Source: Romboutsia_E sp900604535 (lineage in GTDB: Bacteria; Bacillota; Clostridia; Peptostreptococcales; Peptostreptococcaceae). From it: 64,000 bases of DNA. Within the stretch, counting starts at the first letter, position 1. Every line of letters begins with the position of its first letter. Below, in pieces: positions 60,177-64,000 of this stretch. The position numbers and the translations under genes were made by a program. The stretch is from positions 62,001-126,000 of the forward strand of contig NZ_UWOT01000008.1 in the NCBI RefSeq assembly GCF_900604535.1. The letters run 5' to 3'. Under the pieces are notes generated by a model that made no database searches, was not told the origin of the DNA, and worked only from the letters and a program-made list of their open reading frames with translations.

Positions 60177-61715
60177 CTACTCTATATCCGTATTTGCATT
60201 AAATTGATAGTAATCTGTAGGATGTGGATCTATTCCTGTAACATTATTTTTCATTACAAAACTCATCTTCATATTTGCTATAAAATTATATGCATTTTCA
60301 TCTAAAGCTAATTTTTGAATTTCTGTAGCAAGTTTATCACGTTCTTCTTTATTAAACTCAATTTTTAGTTTATCTATTAATTCATCAACTTCCCTATTGC
60401 TATAACCTCCATAATTAGATGCTCCATTAGTTTTCATTGCATTATTTAAATAGGCTAATGTATCCCCGGTTGCTGATGTTATATTTGAATATATAGCTAA
60501 TTCAAAGTTTCCAGATGATAATATATCATTAATATTATCAGTTATCTCTATGTTTACATCTATGCCCACATTTTTTAAATCATTTTGAATAGCTTGAGCT
60601 ATGCTTGGAAGTTCTGCTCTTGCTGAATATGTTACTAACTTAAAACTTAATGTTTTTCCATCTTTGTCTAAAATTCCATCATTATTTGAATCTGTGTATC
60701 CTTCTCTATTCAATAATTCTATAGACTTATCTTTATCGTATTCTATATCTAATTTATCTAAGCTATAACTAGTATTACTTGGAAATGCTCCTACACTTGG
60801 AGTTGCTTGTGATTTTAAAATAGAATTACAATAATCATCTTTATTTATAAGCATATTAATAGCTTTTCTTACATTTGAATTTTTTAAATCTTCATTTTTT
60901 CCATTAAAGTACATAACAATAGCTCTTGATGTATCAGTACTACTTATCTTATAGTTACTATCCTTTTCAAATAAACTTATCATTGAATATGATAGACCTT
61001 GAGCTACATCTATTTCTCCAGATTGAAGTGCCATTGCTAGTGTATCTGCATCAGCTATTGGTATAACTTTTATACTTGAAAGTTTAACTTCTTCATCCCA
61101 GTAAGATTCATTTTTTTCAAAATAACTTGAACCAGTAGGATTAAAGTTGCTAACTTTAAACGGTCCTGTTCCAATAGGATTAGTATCTATATTTTCTTCT
61201 TCTACATCAATAATAGCTACAAAAGGATCACATAAATCATTTATTAATGTTGGGTTTTCTTCAGTAGTAGTTATTATTATGCTATTATCTTCTACTTTTA
61301 TATTATCTATTTTTAAAGTTTCCTCTGCTCTAGCATTTAACTTAAGAGTTCTATCTATTGAATTCTTAACTGATAGTGGTGTTAGGTTCTTTCCATTTTG
61401 GAAACTTATATTATTCTTTAATTCTATTTTCCATGTTTTACCATCAATCATCTCATAGTTTTCAGCTATCCAAGGTTCTACTTGCATATTATCATCAAGT
61501 TTAAATAAAGTCTCACCTACACCATATCTAACCGTAAACCAACCACAATAACCATTAGCAGGGTCTAAGCTTTTTGTACTTAAAGTAGTTCCAAATACCA
61601 ATTGATCTTTCTCTTCCCACTCAATACTACTATCTATTACACTACATCCTGTTAACTGTAGGATTAATAAAAACATGAATATTAAACTTATTTTTTTACT
61701 TTTTATGACTTTCAC
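60177..61715 (-). CDS. Peptide/nickel-type ABC substrate-binding lipoprotein
   Basis: The 512 residues start with a lipoprotein signal (FLLILQLTGCSVIDSS; lipidated Cys near 24) and have the SBP_bac_5 fold. Family strings are GVGETLFKLDDNMQVEPWIA near 67, NPIGTGPFKVSNF near 180 and VRKAINMLINKDD near 280. Among this family it resembles NikA-type proteins, so nickel-chelate, opine-type metallophore or peptide are all possible ligands. The start is GTG. Two ATPases follow and two permeases precede it in the operon. Confidence 0.88.
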   Translation of the reverse strand: MKVIKSKKISLIFMFLLILQLTGCSVIDSSIEWEEKDQLVFGTTLSTKSLDPANGYCGWFTVRYGVGETLFKLDDNMQVEPWIAENYEMIDGKTWKIELKNNISFQNGKNLTPLSVKNSIDRTLKLNARAEETLKIDNIKVEDNSIIITTTEENPTLINDLCDPFVAIIDVEEENIDTNPIGTGPFKVSNFNPTGSSYFEKNESYWDEEVKLSSIKVIPIADADTLAMALQSGEIDVAQGLSYSMISLFEKDSNYKISSTDTSRAIVMYFNGKNEDLKNSNVRKAINMLINKDDYCNSILKSQATPSVGAFPSNTSYSLDKLDIEYDKDKSIELLNREGYTDSNNDGILDKDGKTLSFKLVTYSARAELPSIAQAIQNDLKNVGIDVNIEITDNINDILSSGNFELAIYSNITSATGDTLAYLNNAMKTNGASNYGGYSNREVDELIDKLKIEFNKEERDKLATEIQKLALDENAYNFIANMKMSFVMKNNVTGIDPHPTDYYQFNANTDIE

Positions 61716-61727
61716 CTACTTGTAAGC

Positions 61728-62585
61728 TTATTTTTCATTTAAATCTAGCAAATCTCTAACTATATCTCCCAGCAAGTTAAATAAAATAACTGCAATTAAT
61801 ATTGCTGCTCCTGGGGCTAACATAGTCCATGGTGCAAACTGAATTACACTTTTGCCTTCACTTATCATAGCCCCCCACTCTGGTATTGGTAGTGGTGAAC
61901 TTAATCCTAAAAATGAAAGCGATGACATTTCCATTATAACAGTACCTATATCTAGTGATGCTGTTACTATAAGGTATCCTAATATATTAGGAAGAATATG
62001 TTTAAACATAATATAGTAAGAGTTATGTCCACTTATTCTACTTGCTTGTATAAAAGTCTCTTCCTTTATTTCTAAAACCTTACTTCTAGCAATTCTTGCA
62101 TACTTCGTCCATCCTATAGCTCCAATTGCTATCATTGCATTTAGCATACCTCCTCCAAGTAATCCAGCTACTGCTATAGCTAACACTAATCCTGGAAATG
62201 CTAAAAAAACATCTACTATTCTCATTATAATACTATCTAATCTCCCACCAATATATCCACTAAATAAACCAATCATTGTTCCAAATAAAAATGTTATTAC
62301 AACTACTATTAAAGCAGATAATATTGTTCTATTTGCTCCATATAATACCCTTGAAAATACACATCTTCCTAGTGAATCTGTTCCTAGTAAGTATTCTTTA
62401 CACGGACTTTTTAATGTATTACTTAAGTCTATAAAATATGGATCATTTGGTGCTATATATGGTGCCAGTAAACTTATTATACATATACTTAATAAAATCA
62501 TTATTATCGTATAAAACTTTACTTTACTTTTATTTAGTCTTTTAAAACTTGTTTTTTTATTAATTATTGTTTTTTCTAATAACAT
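61728..62585 (-). CDS. Peptide/nickel-type ABC permease (DppC/NikC type)
   Basis: The 285 residues have six helices and the DppC pattern: the N-terminal YIAPNDPYFIDLSNTLKSP periplasmic part, LGTDSLGRCVFSRVLYGANR near 93, and the EAA-type cytoplasmic loop SRISGHNSYYIMFKHILPNI near 183. It follows the DppB-type gene by six bases and precedes the binding protein by 12 bases. It forms the channel together with that partner. Confidence 0.92.
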   Translation of the reverse strand: MLLEKTIINKKTSFKRLNKSKVKFYTIIMILLSICIISLLAPYIAPNDPYFIDLSNTLKSPCKEYLLGTDSLGRCVFSRVLYGANRTILSALIVVVITFLFGTMIGLFSGYIGGRLDSIIMRIVDVFLAFPGLVLAIAVAGLLGGGMLNAMIAIGAIGWTKYARIARSKVLEIKEETFIQASRISGHNSYYIMFKHILPNILGYLIVTASLDIGTVIMEMSSLSFLGLSSPLPIPEWGAMISEGKSVIQFAPWTMLAPGAAILIAVILFNLLGDIVRDLLDLNEK

Positions 62586-62591
62586 CTATGT

Positions 62592-63530
62592 TTACACCTC
62601 TCTAACTCTAGGGTCAACTATTTTATATAGCAAGTCTGTTATTAAGTTTATAACAATAAATATTACAGCCATCCAAAGAACATATCCTTGAATAATAGGA
62701 TAGTCACGATTCGCTATTGCGCTTAAAGCTAAATTTCCAATACCTGGCCAAACAAATATAGACTCTACTATAGCTGTTCCTCCCATTAGAGACCCCATTG
62801 ATAAACCCGTTAGAGTTATAACTGTTATCATTATATTTTTTAATACATTCTTATAAAGTATAACACCTTCTTTTATACCTCTTGACCTTGAACCTTTTAC
62901 ATATCCTTTTTCTAATTCTTCTATAACTACTGCCCTTATTTGACGTATATACTTACTTGTCATTGCCACTGATAAAGTTATTGTAGGTAAAATTATACTT
63001 TTAAACCCACTTTCACTTAATATTGGTAATAGTTTAAACTTAAGTGAAAATATAAGTAACAATATAAGGGCTAATAAAAAACCTGGGATGGAGTTTCCTA
63101 TGAAAGTAAGTCCTCTTATAAGATGGTCTATAAATTTATCCTTTTTTACTGCTGATATTATACCTAAAGGTATAGATACTATTAAAGTTAGTATCATCGA
63201 ACTAGCTGCCAATACTATAGTGTAAGGCAGATATTCTCTAAGTTCTGTTATAACACTTCTTCCAGATGAATATGATGTTCCTAAGTCACCATGAGATACA
63301 CTTTTAAGCCAATTTATATATTGAGTTAAAAATGGTTTATCAAGTCCCATATCACTTCTTACACTTTCTAAAAGCTCTGGAGTTACCACTGTGCCTTGTG
63401 AAGATAGCATAATTTCAGCTGGATCTGAGGATGATAAATTCATTAGAGAAAATGATATAAATGATACAATTATTAAAAGGGGTATCGTTCCTAAAATTCT
63501 TTTTAATATATATTTAGCTATGTTTCTCAC
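62592..63530 (-). CDS. Peptide/nickel-type ABC permease (DppB/NikB type)
   Basis: The 312 residues have six helices and the DppB pattern: KRILGTIPLLIIVSFISFSL at the start, GLDKPFLTQYINWLKSVSHG near 57, YIRQIRAVVIEELEKGYVKG near 190, and the EAA-type loop with GTAIVESIFVWPGIG near 250. It starts with GTG and lies 18 bases after the aspartoacylase-like gene, so that gene is probably part of the same transcript. Confidence 0.92.
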   Translation of the reverse strand: MRNIAKYILKRILGTIPLLIIVSFISFSLMNLSSSDPAEIMLSSQGTVVTPELLESVRSDMGLDKPFLTQYINWLKSVSHGDLGTSYSSGRSVITELREYLPYTIVLAASSMILTLIVSIPLGIISAVKKDKFIDHLIRGLTFIGNSIPGFLLALILLLIFSLKFKLLPILSESGFKSIILPTITLSVAMTSKYIRQIRAVVIEELEKGYVKGSRSRGIKEGVILYKNVLKNIMITVITLTGLSMGSLMGGTAIVESIFVWPGIGNLALSAIANRDYPIIQGYVLWMAVIFIVINLITDLLYKIVDPRVREV

Positions 63531-63547
63531 CTGTTTCTTTGTCTAAT

Positions 63548-64000
63548 TTAAATTCTCCCATATGCTACTAAAGAGCTTCCTTTTGTAACCGAAAATGCAA
63601 CTGTATTGTATAAAACAACTCCATCAAAATCTGCATAATAAGTATCTACTACATTTCCAAAATAATCTGTTATCTCTCCTAACTTTTCACCTTTTTTAAC
63701 ACTTTCTCCAGCTTTTACAAAACATGTCCAACATCCTTCACTTAGAGAATCCAAATATTTAGCTTCTTTTATTTCTTTAGGAGTACAATCATTGTCAGTT
63801 TTGTTATAATTTAAAATATCTAGTACTGATAATATATTTAACATATCTTTTTTATATGCTTTTACATCGTCATCTTTACATAGTCCACATGAACCGCGCT
63901 CAATTAATAAACTCGGTATATTTTTATTTATAGCCGCACTAGTGTATGATCCATTTGTAGTGTTTGATTTTACAAAATATTCAACATTGAAGTGCTTTGC
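63548..64000 (-). CDS. Succinylglutamate desuccinylase/aspartoacylase-like protein, 5' end cut
   Basis: The frame is open from the window edge (64000) to a stop at 63548, 150 visible residues. The visible part holds IPSLLIERGSCGLCKDDDVK followed by helices and a beta-rich C-terminal domain (KAGESVKKGEKLGEITDYFG, then a DGVVLY string) as in AstE/AspA-type zinc deacylases. The catalytic start is outside the window. Its position directly before a peptide/nickel-type ABC operon suggests processing of the imported molecule, an inference only. Confidence 0.75.
   Translation of the reverse strand, partial: AKHFNVEYFVKSNTTNGSYTSAAINKNIPSLLIERGSCGLCKDDDVKAYKKDMLNILSVLDILNYNKTDNDCTPKEIKEAKYLDSLSEGCWTCFVKAGESVKKGEKLGEITDYFGNVVDTYYADFDGVVLYNTVAFSVTKGSSLVAYGRI

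Noticed and set aside
1..64000. tRNA, rRNA, insertion sequences, prophage genes or attachment sites
   Set aside because: No transposase, integrase, phage or RNA gene signature was recognised in any gap; the intergenic regions are short and AT-rich.

Overview
The window is AT-rich, densely coded low-GC Firmicute DNA from an anaerobic Clostridium-like organism. Several gene sets point to Peptostreptococcaceae (relatives of Clostridioides, Paraclostridium, Romboutsia): a csfV-rsiV-pdaV lysozyme-response module, a 7-alpha-hydroxysteroid dehydrogenase-like gene beside perR, PTS-driven sugar uptake, and c-di-GMP-I and lysine riboswitches. The assignment is by gene content and recalled protein similarity, not by a search. 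No rRNA, tRNA, CRISPR array, prophage or insertion sequence was seen.

1-20 kb: a cut Crp/Fnr regulator, a Na+/Ca2+ exchanger, a YczE-type membrane protein, an XRE regulator with a desulfoferrodoxin-like tail, a broken pectate lyase behind a c-di-GMP-I riboswitch, SelO, a beta-glucoside PTS/GH1 operon with its GntR regulator (the PTS gene has an in-frame stop), a DUF969-DUF979-Pcp-GGCT operon, a FUSC exporter, a split ThrE exporter, a MATE pump with an in-frame stop, and a GH13 amylase. 20-31 kb: a histidine kinase remnant, an iron/cobalamin-type ABC importer, a YfcC permease behind a lysine riboswitch, a second beta-glucoside PTS/GH1 pair, and an orphan NuoE-like ferredoxin.

29.6-47 kb: csfV-rsiV-pdaV, a LicT-controlled beta-glucoside operon (PTS plus two tandem GH1 enzymes, with promoter, cre, RAT and terminator all visible), a peroxidase with its OhrR-type regulator, two RpiR regulators, an OFA-type MFS transporter, and an alpha-glucoside (maltose-type) PTS regulon whose two transcription units share matching operator and cre elements. 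47-64 kb: an exported rhodanese, a MoxR AAA/VWA-metallopeptidase/repeat-protein operon, a flippase-like protein, EcsC, a PerR-type oxidative stress cluster (ahpC, an AhpF-like fusion with swapped domain order, 7-alpha-HSDH-like SDR, perR), and a Dpp/Nik-type ABC importer preceded by a cut aspartoacylase-like gene.

Three themes link the genes. Aryl-glucoside and alpha-glucoside catabolism uses four GH1 enzymes, one GH4 enzyme, four PTS permeases and one free IIA. Envelope and oxygen defence involves CsfV, PerR, OhrR and the peroxidases. Gene decay is visible: four interrupted or truncated genes lie in the first 21 kb, three of them broken by a single in-frame stop with the conserved protein continuing beyond it.
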